The notes: generated by a model from the sequence alone, not told the origin. Positions 1 through 9,426 are shown, numbered from the stretch's first letter. The stretch: DNA of 64,000 nucleotides from Oscillibacter valericigenes Sjm18-20 (GCA_000283575.1 AP012044.1:1984001-2048000); one strand, 5' to 3'. A program made the numbers and translations.

Positions 1-1
1 T

Positions 2-862
2 TGGTCTGCCTCCGTGAAAATGGAAGCGCCAGCCATGAGCGTGGTGGGGGACCGGGCTGTGGCCTACGATGTGGGCGGCACGGAACTGTACGTATTGGAC
101 GAGAAAGGCCTCGTCTATCAGCTGAGCGCCGATCAGGCCGAGCCGTATATCGCCGCCACGCTGAACAGCGGCGGCGAACTGGCGGTGACCGCCCAAAAGC
201 GGCAGTTTAAGGCGTTCGTCTCCGTCTATGATGCGGAGGGGAATCTGCTGTTTACCTTCAAGTCGTCGGAACGCTTTGTTTCCAACGCCTATGCTACCGA
301 CGACGGAAAGTATCTGGCGGCGGTGACGCTGGGCCAGTCCGGCGGAGCGTTTGCCTCCAGCCTGGTGCTCTACGACCTGACGGCCATCGATCCGGTGGCG
401 TCTTGGGACGTAGGCAACGGCATGTGCTATGATGTGGGGATGGTGGGTGGAAGTCTTGGTATGGTCTGCGACGATGGGCTGTATTTCAGCTCGTCTGCCC
501 GGGAACTGTCGGCTACATATTCCTATAACGGGTCTTATCTGCGGGAGTATGATCTTCATGGAGAGAACTACGCGGTGCTGTTGTTAAACCGCTATCGGTC
601 CGGAAGTGTGGGACGTCTGGTAACGGTGGGAGCTGACGGACAGGAGATCGCGACGCTCAGCGTCAGCGACGAGATTTTGAGCATCTCTGCCTCCGGGCGG
701 TACATCGCGGTGCTGTACGCCGACAAGCTGGTGATCTACACGCCCCAGCTGGAGCAATACGCCTCTCTCACCGGCACGGATTACGCACGGGAGGCGCTGG
801 CGGGAGACGACGGGTCCGCCCTGCTTCTGGCAGCGGAACACGCCGTACGATTTTTGCCATGA
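2..862 (+). CDS. DUF5711-like beta-propeller protein, 5' truncated
   Basis: The reading frame is open from the left edge, so the true start and any N-terminal membrane anchor lie outside the window. About 286 residues are visible. The protein is made of short repeated beta-strand units (for example VAYDVGGTELYVLD and YIAVLYADKLVIYTPQ) that resemble WD40/PQQ-like propeller blades. This matches, as far as I recall, the DUF5711 family of Clostridia, which is membrane-anchored with an extracytoplasmic propeller. The gene is followed after 67 bases by cvpA on the same strand, a neighbour that fits an envelope role. No enzymatic motif is visible and the function is unknown. The family assignment is from memory of the fold pattern. 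Confidence 0.6.
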   Translation, partial: WSASVKMEAPAMSVVGDRAVAYDVGGTELYVLDEKGLVYQLSADQAEPYIAATLNSGGELAVTAQKRQFKAFVSVYDAEGNLLFTFKSSERFVSNAYATDDGKYLAAVTLGQSGGAFASSLVLYDLTAIDPVASWDVGNGMCYDVGMVGGSLGMVCDDGLYFSSSARELSATYSYNGSYLREYDLHGENYAVLLLNRYRSGSVGRLVTVGADGQEIATLSVSDEILSISASGRYIAVLYADKLVIYTPQLEQYASLTGTDYAREALAGDDGSALLLAAEHAVRFLP

Positions 863-929
863 ATGTGTATTTTTGGACGATATTTCAGATGAATTCACAA
901 ATAATTTACGACCGGGGAGGTAGGCAAAC

Positions 930-1724
930 TTGAAAACAGCTGTTATAATAGACTGTATTGTCGCGGCCGTACTGCTGGGGTTTATGATTTACGGCGCGTG
1001 GCGCGGTCTATTCCGGGCTGTGGTGGGATTGCTGATGGTGATCCTTGCTCTGACGGGAGCCACGTTTGCCGCGCGGGAGTTGACCCCAATGGCCACAGAG
1101 CTGATCCGGCCAGTTATAGAGACTTCCGTCACACAAAAGGTGGATGACGCGATAAACGGCGGCTCGTCCTCTGAGGACGGAGGCAGCGTAACCCCAGTGA
1201 AGCCGCAGATCGGCGCGGACACCTCGGAAGATCAGATGGCGTCCGCTTCCGTCGGCGCGGCAGTTTCGTCCGGAGATTCCACGCAGGACGGCGCCCAGAC
1301 CCGTCTGCAGGCGGGGGAGCTTCTGAAGCTGATGGGGTGGGATGACACACTGACACAGTCCCTGTCGGACAAAGTGGCGGAAAAGGTTCAGGAAACCGGT
1401 GTATCCCTTGCCATGGCGGTGGTGGACAGCGTAATGGAGTCCTTTGTGTATATACTTTTGTTCGCCCTGTCCTTTGTGGTGCTGATGCTGTTGCTCCATC
1501 TGGTGGCGAAGGCGCTGGATCTTGCGATGCAGCTGCCGGGCATCCATTTTCTGAACGGGCTTGGCGGCGCCCTGATGGGACTGATTCAGGGGGCGCTGCT
1601 GGTGTTTCTGGCGATCTGGCTTCTGCGCTGTCTGCATGTCTCTTTCGACGCGGAGATCGTCGCCCAGACCCGTTTGCTGAGCTTTTTTACAAGCCATAGT
1701 CCATTGGACCTGCTTTTCTATTGA
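930..1724 (+). CDS. CvpA family membrane protein
   Basis: This 264-residue integral membrane protein has the CvpA (colicin V production) family layout. Two hydrophobic helices lie at the N terminus (about residues 5-25 and 29-48), an acidic polar insertion covers about 55-150, and two or more helices follow (about 172-196 and 208-232). The start is a TTG at 930 behind a good ribosome site (GGGGAGG, 9-10 bases upstream). The Ser/Gly/Asp-rich insertion between the helix pairs is larger than in short CvpA proteins and is probably extracytoplasmic. CvpA homologues affect envelope homeostasis in several bacteria, but the molecular activity is not established. It sits between the DUF5711-like gene and the clpE-like gene on the same strand. 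Confidence 0.8.
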   Translation: MKTAVIIDCIVAAVLLGFMIYGAWRGLFRAVVGLLMVILALTGATFAARELTPMATELIRPVIETSVTQKVDDAINGGSSSEDGGSVTPVKPQIGADTSEDQMASASVGAAVSSGDSTQDGAQTRLQAGELLKLMGWDDTLTQSLSDKVAEKVQETGVSLAMAVVDSVMESFVYILLFALSFVVLMLLLHLVAKALDLAMQLPGIHFLNGLGGALMGLIQGALLVFLAIWLLRCLHVSFDAEIVAQTRLLSFFTSHSPLDLLFY

Positions 1725-1800
1725 TTTTATGCACTTTCCCGCGCAGCCGGAGCATCCGGCACGGCGTCCCGGACGCCCATTGTAATTCTGGAGGTATACG

Positions 1801-4119
1801 ATGCAACCGAAACTTTGCTCAAGATGCAAGAAAAACGTGGCCGTGGTTTTTATCTCCCGGCTGGACGGCGACAAAACCGTGAACGAAGGCCTGTGCCTGA
1901 AATGCGCAAGAGAGCTGGGTCTACCCCAGGTGGACGATATGATGAAGCGGATGGGGATTTCCGATGATGACCTGGATTCGCTGAACAGCGAAATGCTTCA
2001 GGCGTTTGACGGCGTGGAGAATGTGGAGGATCTGCCCAAGGAAGACGATTCCGACACGGAGGAGGAAGAGGGCAAGACCGCCACGTTCCCGTTCCTGAAC
2101 CGTCTGTTCAACGGCGAGTCCTCCTCCCGGAGAGATGAGCAGCCCGAGGGCGGTTCCGCCCGGGCGGAACGGGACAAGGAACGCAAAGGCGATAAAAAAC
2201 GCAAATATCTGGAGAGCTACTGCCTGAACCTGACAGAACGGGCAAAGGCCGGTAAGCTGGACCCGGTGATCGGCCGGGAACAGGAGATCGAGCGGGTCAT
2301 TCAGATCCTGAATCGCCGTCAGAAGAATAACCCCTGCCTGATCGGCGAGCCCGGCGTTGGCAAGACCGCAATCGCCGAGGGGCTTTCCCAGCGCATTTCC
2401 ACGGGGGATGTGCCCTTCAAGCTGCGGGAGAAGGAGGTCTATCTGCTGGATCTGACCGCTCTGGTGGCGGGCACCCAGTTCCGGGGCCAGTTTGAATCCC
2501 GGATGAAGGGCCTCATCGATGAAGTAAAGCGGCTGGGAAACATTATCCTCATGATCGACGAGGTCCACACCATTGTGGGTGCGGGAGACGCCGAGGGCAG
2601 CATGAACGCCGCAAACATTTTGAAGCCCGCCCTCTCCCGGGGCGAAATTCAGGTCATCGGCGCCACCACCTTTACGGAGTACCGCAAGTCCATCGAAAAG
2701 GATACCGCTCTGGAGCGGCGTTTCCAGCCGGTGACAGTGAACGAGCCGTCCATCGAGGACTCTATCCAGATTTTAAAAGGTCTGGCTCCGAAGTACGAGG
2801 CGTTTCACGGTGTGAAGCTCTCCGACGGAATCCTGCGTCAGGCGGTTCTGCTTTCCGAGCGGTACATTACCGATCGGTTCCTCCCGGATAAGGCCATTGA
2901 CCTGATCGACGAGGCGTGCTCCGACTTGAACCTGAAGGACCCGGATATCTCCCGCCGCATGGAGATCCAGCGGGAGCTGGACGACTATGAAAAGGAAAAC
3001 GCCATGCTGGAGGAGCTGGCCGCGGAAGACGGCGCAGAACCGGACTATGAGCGGATGGCGTTTTTAAAGAGCAAGCGGGCTCAGCTCAGCAAGGAGCTGC
3101 AGGGCCTTTTGGAGAAAGGCGCTCCTCAGCTTGCCATGGAGAATCTGGCGCATGTCATTGAGCTGTGGACAAAGATCCCTGCTTCCCGTATCCGGGAACA
3201 GGAGTTCCAGCGCCTGAGCCAGCTGGATATTCGCCTGGAATCCCACATCGTGGGTCAGGACGAGGCCGTGGAGGCTGTCACCGCCGCCGTGCGGCGGAAC
3301 CGGGTTGGCATCAGCCCCAAGCACAAGCCCGTCAGCTTTATTTTCGTCGGACCCACCGGCGTTGGCAAGACGGAACTGGTGAAGCAGTTGGCGAAGGATC
3401 TTTTCAACACGCCGGACGCCTTGATCCGGCTGGATATGTCTGAGTTTATGGAAAAGTACTCCGTCTCCCGCATTGTGGGGTCCCCCCCCGGCTATGTGGG
3501 CTATGACGAAGCGGGGCAGCTGACGGAAAAAATCCGCCGAAAGCCTTATGCTGTGATTTTGTTCGATGAAATTGAAAAGGCCCACCCGGACGTACTGAAC
3601 ATTTTGCTGCAAATTCTGGATGACGGAGAGATCACCGACTCCCATGGCCGGAAAGTCAACTTTGAAAACACCGTCATCGTTATGACCTCCAACGCCGGAA
3701 GTGCCACAAAAGAGGGAATGGTGGGCTTTGACCGTACCGCCGGGCAGCAGGACAAAGCAAAGGCCATGAAGGCTCTGGAGCAGTTTCTCCGCCCGGAGTT
3801 CATCAACCGCGTGGACGAGGTGATCTGCTTCAACCGGCTCAGTGAGGAGAATTTCCAGTCCATTGCCCGCATTATGCTGAAGGAGCTGTCCGTCTCCCTG
3901 AAGGAAAAGAATGTGACTCTGACCTATGACAACGAGCTGCTGGCGTATCTTACCCACAAGTCCTATTCCATGACCTATGGAGCCCGGAATTTGCGCCGTA
4001 CTATCCAGAAGGAGCTGGAGGACCCCATGGCGGCGCAGATGATCGATAGCTATGAGCACCCCGTATCCCAGATTCGGGCCACGGCGGAGAACGGGCAGGT
4101 AAAGATTTACGCTTTATAA
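1801..4119 (+). CDS. clpE: ClpE-like AAA+ unfoldase with N-terminal zinc finger
   Basis: A 772-residue Clp/Hsp100 ATPase. Residues 1-40 carry a four-cysteine zinc ribbon (C6, C9, C32, C35) in place of the usual Clp-N repeats, the signature that separates ClpE from ClpC. A first AAA+ module follows, with Walker A GEPGVGKT at about 182-189 and Walker B ILMIDEVH. Then come a short coiled middle region (about 400-450), a second AAA+ module with Walker A GPTGVGKT at about 517 and Walker [11 protein letters not shown], and a ClpB-D2-small C-terminal domain. It should unfold misfolded proteins for ClpP. The start is an ATG 9 bases after GGAGG. I see no tandem CtsR heptads upstream, so heat-shock control is unsupported. 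ClpC-type naming is the alternative. Confidence 0.88.
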   Translation: MQPKLCSRCKKNVAVVFISRLDGDKTVNEGLCLKCARELGLPQVDDMMKRMGISDDDLDSLNSEMLQAFDGVENVEDLPKEDDSDTEEEEGKTATFPFLNRLFNGESSSRRDEQPEGGSARAERDKERKGDKKRKYLESYCLNLTERAKAGKLDPVIGREQEIERVIQILNRRQKNNPCLIGEPGVGKTAIAEGLSQRISTGDVPFKLREKEVYLLDLTALVAGTQFRGQFESRMKGLIDEVKRLGNIILMIDEVHTIVGAGDAEGSMNAANILKPALSRGEIQVIGATTFTEYRKSIEKDTALERRFQPVTVNEPSIEDSIQILKGLAPKYEAFHGVKLSDGILRQAVLLSERYITDRFLPDKAIDLIDEACSDLNLKDPDISRRMEIQRELDDYEKENAMLEELAAEDGAEPDYERMAFLKSKRAQLSKELQGLLEKGAPQLAMENLAHVIELWTKIPASRIREQEFQRLSQLDIRLESHIVGQDEAVEAVTAAVRRNRVGISPKHKPVSFIFVGPTGVGKTELVKQLAKDLFNTPDALIRLDMSEFMEKYSVSRIVGSPPGYVGYDEAGQLTEKIRRKPYAVILFDEIEKAHPDVLNILLQILDDGEITDSHGRKVNFENTVIVMTSNAGSATKEGMVGFDRTAGQQDKAKAMKALEQFLRPEFINRVDEVICFNRLSEENFQSIARIMLKELSVSLKEKNVTLTYDNELLAYLTHKSYSMTYGARNLRRTIQKELEDPMAAQMIDSYEHPVSQIRATAENGQVKIYAL

Positions 4120-4143
4120 GACCTGTAAAGGAAGGTGACTTTC

Positions 4144-4353
4144 GTGCTGTTTCGTAAAGACATCGATCCGAGGTGCGCGTACTGTCAGCGGGGCGCGCAG
4201 ATCAACGAGCGGGAGGTGGCCTGTGTGAAGCGGGGAATTGTGCCTGTGGAGAGCAGCTGCCGCAGCTTTCGGTACGACCCGCTGAAGCGGATACCGCCCC
4301 GGCCCGCCGTTTTGGATACAGCGCGTCTGAAGGAAGAGGATTTCTCGCTCTGA
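4144..4353 (+). CDS. small cysteine-containing conserved hypothetical protein
   Basis: A 69-residue basic protein that begins MLFRKDIDPRCAYC. It has a CxxC pair at residues 11 and 14 and two further cysteines (about 27 and 37), so a small zinc-binding fold is possible. I prefer the GTG at 4144 because AAGGAAGG lies 8 bases upstream; an in-frame GTG at 4135 lies inside that site. It starts 24 bases after clpE and ends 35 bases before the ferredoxin gene, so the three are probably cotranscribed. I recognise no characterised family member, and no function can be assigned. Confidence 0.65.
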   Translation: MLFRKDIDPRCAYCQRGAQINEREVACVKRGIVPVESSCRSFRYDPLKRIPPRPAVLDTARLKEEDFSL

Positions 4354-4388
4354 GAGCGGGTTAAAAAAGTAAAAGAGGGGAAACAGAT

Positions 4389-5210
4389 ATGGAGATCGGA
4401 AAAGTCCGGGCGGTTTATTACAGCGCAACCGGTACCACTGAGAAAGTGGTTACAGCTGTGGCCAGAACGCTGGCCTGCAAATTTGGGATGTCGCTGGAAA
4501 TGACGAACATCTCAACACCTGCGGAGCGTGAAAAGGAACTTTCCTTTACATCAACGGATCTGCTGGTGGTCGGTACACCCACCTATGCCGGGCGAATTCC
4601 AAATAAGATGCTGCCCTATTTCCAGACGAAGTTGACGGGAAACGGTGCGCTGGTGGTGCCGGTGGTACTGTTTGGCAACCGGAGCTTTGACAACTCTCTG
4701 GCGGAGCTGTGTACGGAACTGGAGGCCCACGGGTTCCACACGGTGGCTGCCGCCGCCTTTGTGGGGCAGCATGCCTTTGCCCCCCGGTTGGCTCCCGGCC
4801 GGCCTGACGGAGAGGATATTGCCCAGGCGGAGCGCTTCGCGGAGAAGGTCGCTGAAAAGGTGCAGGCCCTGACGGGGCTTTCCGCCTCTGTTCAGGTTCC
4901 CGGAGATCCTGCCGCACCCTATTACACGCCTATGGGTGTTGACGGTCAGCCCGCTAAATTTTTGAAGGCAAAGCCGCTGACTGTTATGGATAAATGCACC
5001 AAATGCGGACTGTGCGCCGCCGTTTGCCCCATGGGGTCCATCGACCCGGCGGACGTTTCCAGCGTCCCGGGCATTTGCATCAAGTGTCAGGCTTGTGTGG
5101 TCAAATGCCCCACCGGTGCAAAATATTTTGACGACCCGGCGTTCCTGTCTCACAAGGCCATGCTGGAGGCAAACTATACCCGCCGGGCAGAGAGCGAGTT
5201 GTTTTTGTAA
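4389..5210 (+). CDS. EFR1-type flavodoxin/ferredoxin fusion protein
   Basis: This 273-residue protein fuses an N-terminal flavodoxin-like domain (FMN-loop motif YSATGTTEK at about 11-19, TPTYAGRIP at about 62-70) to a C-terminal 2x[4Fe-4S] ferredoxin. The cluster motifs are CTKCGLCAAVCP (about 201-212) and CIKCQACVVKCP (about 220-231). The arrangement matches the EFR1 family of Clostridia. It probably carries low-potential electrons in the cytoplasm, but the partner enzyme is unknown and no redox operon surrounds it. The start is an ATG behind AGAGGGGAAACAGAT. A strong rho-independent terminator follows about 90 bases after the stop. Confidence 0.82.
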   Translation: MEIGKVRAVYYSATGTTEKVVTAVARTLACKFGMSLEMTNISTPAEREKELSFTSTDLLVVGTPTYAGRIPNKMLPYFQTKLTGNGALVVPVVLFGNRSFDNSLAELCTELEAHGFHTVAAAAFVGQHAFAPRLAPGRPDGEDIAQAERFAEKVAEKVQALTGLSASVQVPGDPAAPYYTPMGVDGQPAKFLKAKPLTVMDKCTKCGLCAAVCPMGSIDPADVSSVPGICIKCQACVVKCPTGAKYFDDPAFLSHKAMLEANYTRRAESELFL

Positions 5211-5299
5211 GACGGGAAATTTTCAGACCGCTGTACATGAGCAGAATTATGGCATTGGTCAGGCTGTTGGAAGGGTCCGCAGGACTTTCCGGCAGCCTG

Positions 5300-5336
5300 A
5301 GCCGAAGCCCGGGTTACCGGGCTTCGGCTTTTTTTG
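5300..5336 (+). terminator. rho-independent terminator after the EFR1 gene
   Basis: A 13-bp GC-rich stem (AGCCGAAGCCCGG pairing with CCGGGCTTCGGCT) encloses a four-base loop and is followed directly by a run of seven T. It ends the clpE to EFR1 transcription unit. Confidence 0.9.
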
Positions 5337-5444
5337 TGTTTATATACGCCATTCCGCCTCGCTTGAAGTGCGCGGCCTGATTTTGTGTCGGGTCAGGCTG
5401 TTTCCGCATAATCTAAGGGTGAAAACGGATTTGGAGGAGACGAC

Positions 5445-6515
5445 ATGGCAAGTGTGACAAATTTCTTTCTGGGTGCCAATGGCGGGGACGGATTTCAGAG
5501 CCTTTTTGACCGGCTGGCCGGAGAGCATACATATGACCTGATGATTTTAAAGGGTGGCCCCGGTGTTGGAAAGTCCACGTTTCTCAGCTCTGTGGGAGAG
5601 GCCATGGAGGAGGTGGGGGAGCGGGTGGAGTACCTGCGATGCAGCGGAAACCCGGACTCACTGGATGGCCTGGTGCTGCCGGATATGGCCTGCGCGGCGG
5701 TGGACGGCACGGCACCCCACACGCTGGAGCCGAACTACCCGGCGGCGGTGGACCGAATCGTGGATCTTGGACGGTTTTACGATCTGATGGCGGCAAAGGC
5801 TTCGCGGGACGAGATCGTAGCACTGATTCAAAAACATCGGCAAGCCAATGACCGGGCGTACCGGTGCCTGAAAGCGGCGCGGCAGGTGGAATTGGAAACG
5901 GTGGCGGCTGGTCAAAAGGCTTTTGATTTCCAGCGGGCGGATCGGAGGCTGGATGGTATAATTGCCCGGGAACTGCGGAAAAAGGGCGGGGAGCCGGGGC
6001 GCACGGACTATCGGTTTCTGGGCGGAATCACCTGCCGGGGGACGGTTTGGCGGTTTGACAGCGTGGATGCCCTGTGCACGAGAGTTTATGAGCTGACGGA
6101 CCGCTGGGAGCTGGCGGGGCCGCTGCTGGAGCGGCTGCGGAAGACCGCCGCGGACCGGGGCTGGAACGTGATTGCCTGTCCGTCACCGGAGGAGCCGGCG
6201 CGGCTGGAGCATTTGCTGATTCCCGGTCTGGAATTGGGATTCGTCACCTCCCGCCCGGGCATGGAATACGGGAAAAAACCCACCCGCCGTATTCGACTGG
6301 ACGCGCTGACCCACACGGAGGAGCAGGGAAGGGAGCGGCTCCTGAGGCGGATGGCCGCTTCGCTGCGGGAGGAGGCTGTATCTGCCCTATGGGACGCGAA
6401 GATTGCCCACGACGCTTTGGAGGCAGTGTACAATCCCTATGTGGACTTCGACGGTGTCCGCGCGCTGGCGGCCATCGAGACAGGGCGGCTGCTGAGCTGG
6501 CGGGACCGGCGGTAA
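5445..6515 (+). CDS. P-loop ATPase-like protein (PRK06851 type)
   Basis: A 356-residue cytoplasmic protein. A Walker A motif (GGPGVGKSTF) lies at about residues 37-46, next to a second conserved block, LRCSGNPDSLDGL (about 63-75). Overall it resembles the PRK06851 family of Clostridia/Bacilli, which appears to contain two related P-loop halves with the second degenerate. In the second half (after about residue 190) the segment FLGGITCRGTVWRFDSV shows no intact Walker motif. No function is established. The ATG at 5445 follows GGAGGAGAC. The gene stands alone between a terminator and the promoter of trmO. Confidence 0.72.
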   Translation: MASVTNFFLGANGGDGFQSLFDRLAGEHTYDLMILKGGPGVGKSTFLSSVGEAMEEVGERVEYLRCSGNPDSLDGLVLPDMACAAVDGTAPHTLEPNYPAAVDRIVDLGRFYDLMAAKASRDEIVALIQKHRQANDRAYRCLKAARQVELETVAAGQKAFDFQRADRRLDGIIARELRKKGGEPGRTDYRFLGGITCRGTVWRFDSVDALCTRVYELTDRWELAGPLLERLRKTAADRGWNVIACPSPEEPARLEHLLIPGLELGFVTSRPGMEYGKKPTRRIRLDALTHTEEQGRERLLRRMAASLREEAVSALWDAKIAHDALEAVYNPYVDFDGVRALAAIETGRLLSWRDRR

Positions 6516-6520
6516 AACTA

Positions 6521-6549
6521 TTGAAAAACAAGCGCGGGTCCATTATACT
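6521..6549 (+). promoter_or_regulatory. sigma-A promoter of trmO
   Basis: TTGAAA at 6521-6526 and TATACT at 6544-6549 are separated by 17 bases. The predicted start site is about 35 bases ahead of the GTG of trmO. Confidence 0.65.
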
Positions 6550-6592
6550 CAATTAAAGAAAATGATTTACTAAAAGAAAGGGAAGTGGTCCT

Positions 6593-7282
6593 GTGACCGA
6601 TGGCTTTTCCGTGAAATTCATCGCCCATATCCAAAGCGATTTTCAGACGAAATTCGGCATTCCCCGGCAGAGCGGACTGGTAGAGGAACTGGAGAGCCGG
6701 GTGGTTTTCGCGCCGGAGTTCCGAAATCCGGACGCACTGCGGGGAATCGAGGGCTTTTCCCATCTGTGGCTGATCTGGCAGTTTTCCGGCGCCGTACGGT
6801 CCACATGGTCCCCTACGGTACGTCCGCCCCGGCTGGGTGGAAATACCCGCATGGGCGTGTTCGCCACGCGGTCGCCCTTCCGGCCCAACCCCATCGGCCT
6901 TTCCTGCGTGAAGCTGCTGGAAGTGGAGGAGGACCGGGAGGTGGGAATGGTCCTACGCGTGGCGGGAGCCGATTTGATGGACGGCACGCCGATTCTGGAC
7001 ATCAAGCCGTACCTTCCCTACGTGGACGCGCATCCTGAGGCAAAGGGCGGCTTTGCTCCCACGGCGCCGGAGCGGAGACTGACGGTGGACTGCCCGGCGG
7101 CACTGCTGGAGGTTTTGCCGGAGGGGAGTCGGGCGGCGCTGCTGGGTGTTCTGGCGGAGGACCCGCGGCCCGCTTATCAGGATGACCGGTCGCGGGTGTA
7201 CGGTTTCGGTTTTGCCGGGACAGAGGTGAAATTTACCGTGGACGGTCAGCGGCTGACGGTTCTGTCCGTGACAAAAAATTAA
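6593..7282 (+). CDS. trmO: tRNA m6t6A37 methyltransferase TrmO (TsaA family)
   Basis: A 229-residue protein of the UPF0066/TsaA family. TrmO uses S-adenosylmethionine to N6-methylate t6A37 in threonine tRNAs that read ACY codons. Family hallmarks include GIEGFSHLWLIWQF (about 46-59), GVFATRSPFRPNPIGLS (about 85-101, the most conserved SAM-site block) and LDIKPYLPYVD (about 131-141). The GTG at 6593 fits a ribosome site (AAGGGAAGTGG) and the promoter at 6521. The threonyl-tRNA synthetase gene follows immediately under its own T-box, so two genes acting on tRNA-Thr are adjacent. Confidence 0.88.
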   Translation: MTDGFSVKFIAHIQSDFQTKFGIPRQSGLVEELESRVVFAPEFRNPDALRGIEGFSHLWLIWQFSGAVRSTWSPTVRPPRLGGNTRMGVFATRSPFRPNPIGLSCVKLLEVEEDREVGMVLRVAGADLMDGTPILDIKPYLPYVDAHPEAKGGFAPTAPERRLTVDCPAALLEVLPEGSRAALLGVLAEDPRPAYQDDRSRVYGFGFAGTEVKFTVDGQRLTVLSVTKN

Positions 7283-7296
7283 CAGCGCCGCGGCTC

Positions 7297-7325
7297 TTGA
7301 CAGCTTTGCTCCAAGGTGCTATATT
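7297..7325 (+). promoter_or_regulatory. sigma-A promoter of the thrS T-box leader
   Basis: TTGACA at 7297-7302 and TATATT at 7320-7325 have an exact 17-base spacer. The promoter lies just upstream of the T-box leader and downstream of the trmO stop. Confidence 0.85.
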
Positions 7326-7334
7326 TAACGATAA

Positions 7335-7592
7335 TCATACAAAAAGGCTTGGAAAAGGACATCGTTCGGGAAAGACATCAGAGAGGGGCCGCACTTGCTG
7401 TAAACGGCCCTTGCCGGAACCGAAGCGGCACCGCCTTGGAGCCGCCCGTCGAAAGGGAAGACCTGAGTAGAACGGGACGGGACCTCCCGTTATAGAGGAC
7501 ACGAGCGGCGCTTCAAAAGAGGCGCAAGCAGGGTGGAACCGTGGAATACGAATTCGTATCTCACCCCTGATTTTTCAGGGGTGAGATTTTTT
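7335..7592 (+). promoter_or_regulatory. T-box riboswitch, threonine-specific, controlling thrS
   Basis: The 5' leader contains the T-box core GGGTGGAACCGTG at 7531-7543. A terminator hairpin follows (TCTCACCCCTGA / CAGGGGTGAGA, 7559-7586) with a run of six T. Upstream lie a long Stem I region (about 7345-7470) and the Stem II/III region. In the Stem I internal loop the triplet ACC at 7430-7432, followed by G, is my candidate specifier codon and would read tRNA-Thr(GGU). Uncharged tRNA should stabilise the antiterminator and allow thrS transcription. The T-box and terminator are seen directly; the specifier position is inferred. Confidence 0.93.
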
Positions 7593-7656
7593 GCTGTCAA
7601 GAATCTCTTGCCGAGACCGCGCCCATGTCTCACCCCCATCATAAGGAGGAACAGAA

Positions 7657-9414
7657 ATGTCCGAAGAGAATCAGTACACGTTTGAAAACGCGGCCTACCG
7701 CAAAACCTATTGGCACACCTGCTCCCACGTTCTGGCCCAGGCTATGAAGCGCCTGCACCCGGAGGTGAAGCTGGCCATCGGCCCCTCGATCGACGAGGGC
7801 TTCTACTATGATATGGACTCCCCCTTCCCATTTACCCCGGAGGTACTGGAAGAAGTCGAGGCCGAGATGCGGAAGATATGCAAGGAGAAGCTGAAGCTGG
7901 AGCGGTTCGAACTGCCCCGGCCCGAGGCCATCAAGTTTATGGAGAATCAGGGCGAGCCCTATAAGGTGGAGCTGATCAACGATCTTCCGAAGGACGCCAC
8001 GATCTCCTTCTACAAACAGGGCGAGTTCACCGACCTGTGCGCCGGTCCCCATCTGGACTCCACTGGCCGCATCAAGGGCAACGGCATCAAGCTGACCGCC
8101 TGCAACGCCGCTTATTGGCGCGGCGATTCCAACCGCCAGACGCTTCAGCGCATCTATGGCATCGCCTTCCCCAAGAAGGAGGAACTGGATGCTTACCTCC
8201 AGCGCATCGAGGAGGCCAAGAAGCGGGACCACCGGAAGCTGGGCAAAGAGCTGGGTCTCTTTATGCTCACCGACGAGGGCCCCGGATTCCCCTTCTTCCT
8301 GCCCAAGGGCATGGTGCTGAAAAACACCCTGATCGACTACTGGCGCCAGGTCCACAAGCGCTACGGCTATGTGGAGATTTCCACTCCTGTTATTTTGAAC
8401 CGGCGGCTGTGGGAACGCTCCGGCCACTGGGATCACTATAAGCAGAATATGTACACCACCGTCATCGACGACGAGGATTACGCCATCAAACCGATGAACT
8501 GTCCCGGCGGCATGTTGGTGTATGCCAGTGAGCCCCACAGCTACCGCGATCTGCCTCTGCGGGTTGGCGAGCTGGGCCTGGTCCACCGCCATGAGCTCTC
8601 CGGTGCGCTCCACGGGCTGTTCCGGGTTCGCTGCTTTACGCAGGATGACGCCCATATTTTCATGACTTGGGGTCAGATGAAAGATGAGATCAAAAACGTG
8701 GTGAAGCTGTTCGACGAGGTGTATTCTACCTTCGGTCTGAGCTATGAGATCGAGCTTTCCACCATGCCCGAAGATCATATGGGCGACGAGAAGGACTGGG
8801 AATTCGCCCAGGAGACCCTCAAGGAAGCCATCGTGGAGATGGGCAAGAGCTATACCATCAACGAGGGTGACGGCGCATTTTACGGACCGAAGCTGGACTT
8901 CCATCTGGCGGACTCCCTGGGCCGGACCTGGCAGTGCGGCACCATCCAGCTGGATATGCAGCTGCCTGAGCGCTTTGAACTGGAATACGTGGGGGAGGAC
9001 GGCCAGAAGCACCGCCCCGTCATGATTCACCGGGTAGTCCTGGGTTCCATTGAACGCTTCATCGGCGTCATCACCGAGCATTTTGCCGGCGCGTTCCCCA
9101 CTTGGCTCAGCCCCGTGCAGGTCAAAATTCTGACCATCACCGAGCGGGCGGACGAGTACGCGAAAAAAGTCGCCGCCGCTCTGGACGCACAGGGCTTCCG
9201 GGTGGAAGTGGATCTGCGCAACGAGAAAATCGGCAAGAAGATCCGCGAGGCGCAGATGGAGAAAGATCCCTATATGCTGGTTCTGGGTGACAAGGAGGCC
9301 GAGAGCGGCCAGGTGGCCGTCCGTCACCGGGTCGACGGCGATCTGGGCGTTATGAGTCTGGACGCGTTCACCGCGCAGCTGAAGGAGTTGGTGGACAGCA
9401 AGTCCATCAAGTGA
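7657..9414 (+). CDS. thrS: threonyl-tRNA synthetase lacking the TGS domain
   Basis: A 585-residue class II synthetase that charges tRNA-Thr. The protein begins almost directly in the editing/second additional domain (CSHVLAQAMKRLHPEVKLAIGP, about 20-41). The catalytic core follows, with motif 2 region HRHELSGALHGLFRVRCFTQDDAHIF (about 309-334), the zinc ligand context MNCPGGM (about 278-284), and a C-terminal anticodon-binding domain (about 485-585). Typical ThrRS has about 640 residues with an N-terminal TGS domain of about 60. That domain is absent here, and the upstream DNA is T-box leader and terminator, not a frameshifted TGS. The ATG follows AAGGAGGAACAGAA. Expression is controlled by the T-box. 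Confidence 0.95.
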   Translation: MSEENQYTFENAAYRKTYWHTCSHVLAQAMKRLHPEVKLAIGPSIDEGFYYDMDSPFPFTPEVLEEVEAEMRKICKEKLKLERFELPRPEAIKFMENQGEPYKVELINDLPKDATISFYKQGEFTDLCAGPHLDSTGRIKGNGIKLTACNAAYWRGDSNRQTLQRIYGIAFPKKEELDAYLQRIEEAKKRDHRKLGKELGLFMLTDEGPGFPFFLPKGMVLKNTLIDYWRQVHKRYGYVEISTPVILNRRLWERSGHWDHYKQNMYTTVIDDEDYAIKPMNCPGGMLVYASEPHSYRDLPLRVGELGLVHRHELSGALHGLFRVRCFTQDDAHIFMTWGQMKDEIKNVVKLFDEVYSTFGLSYEIELSTMPEDHMGDEKDWEFAQETLKEAIVEMGKSYTINEGDGAFYGPKLDFHLADSLGRTWQCGTIQLDMQLPERFELEYVGEDGQKHRPVMIHRVVLGSIERFIGVITEHFAGAFPTWLSPVQVKILTITERADEYAKKVAAALDAQGFRVEVDLRNEKIGKKIREAQMEKDPYMLVLGDKEAESGQVAVRHRVDGDLGVMSLDAFTAQLKELVDSKSIK

Positions 9415-9426
9415 GCAAGCAGAGCA

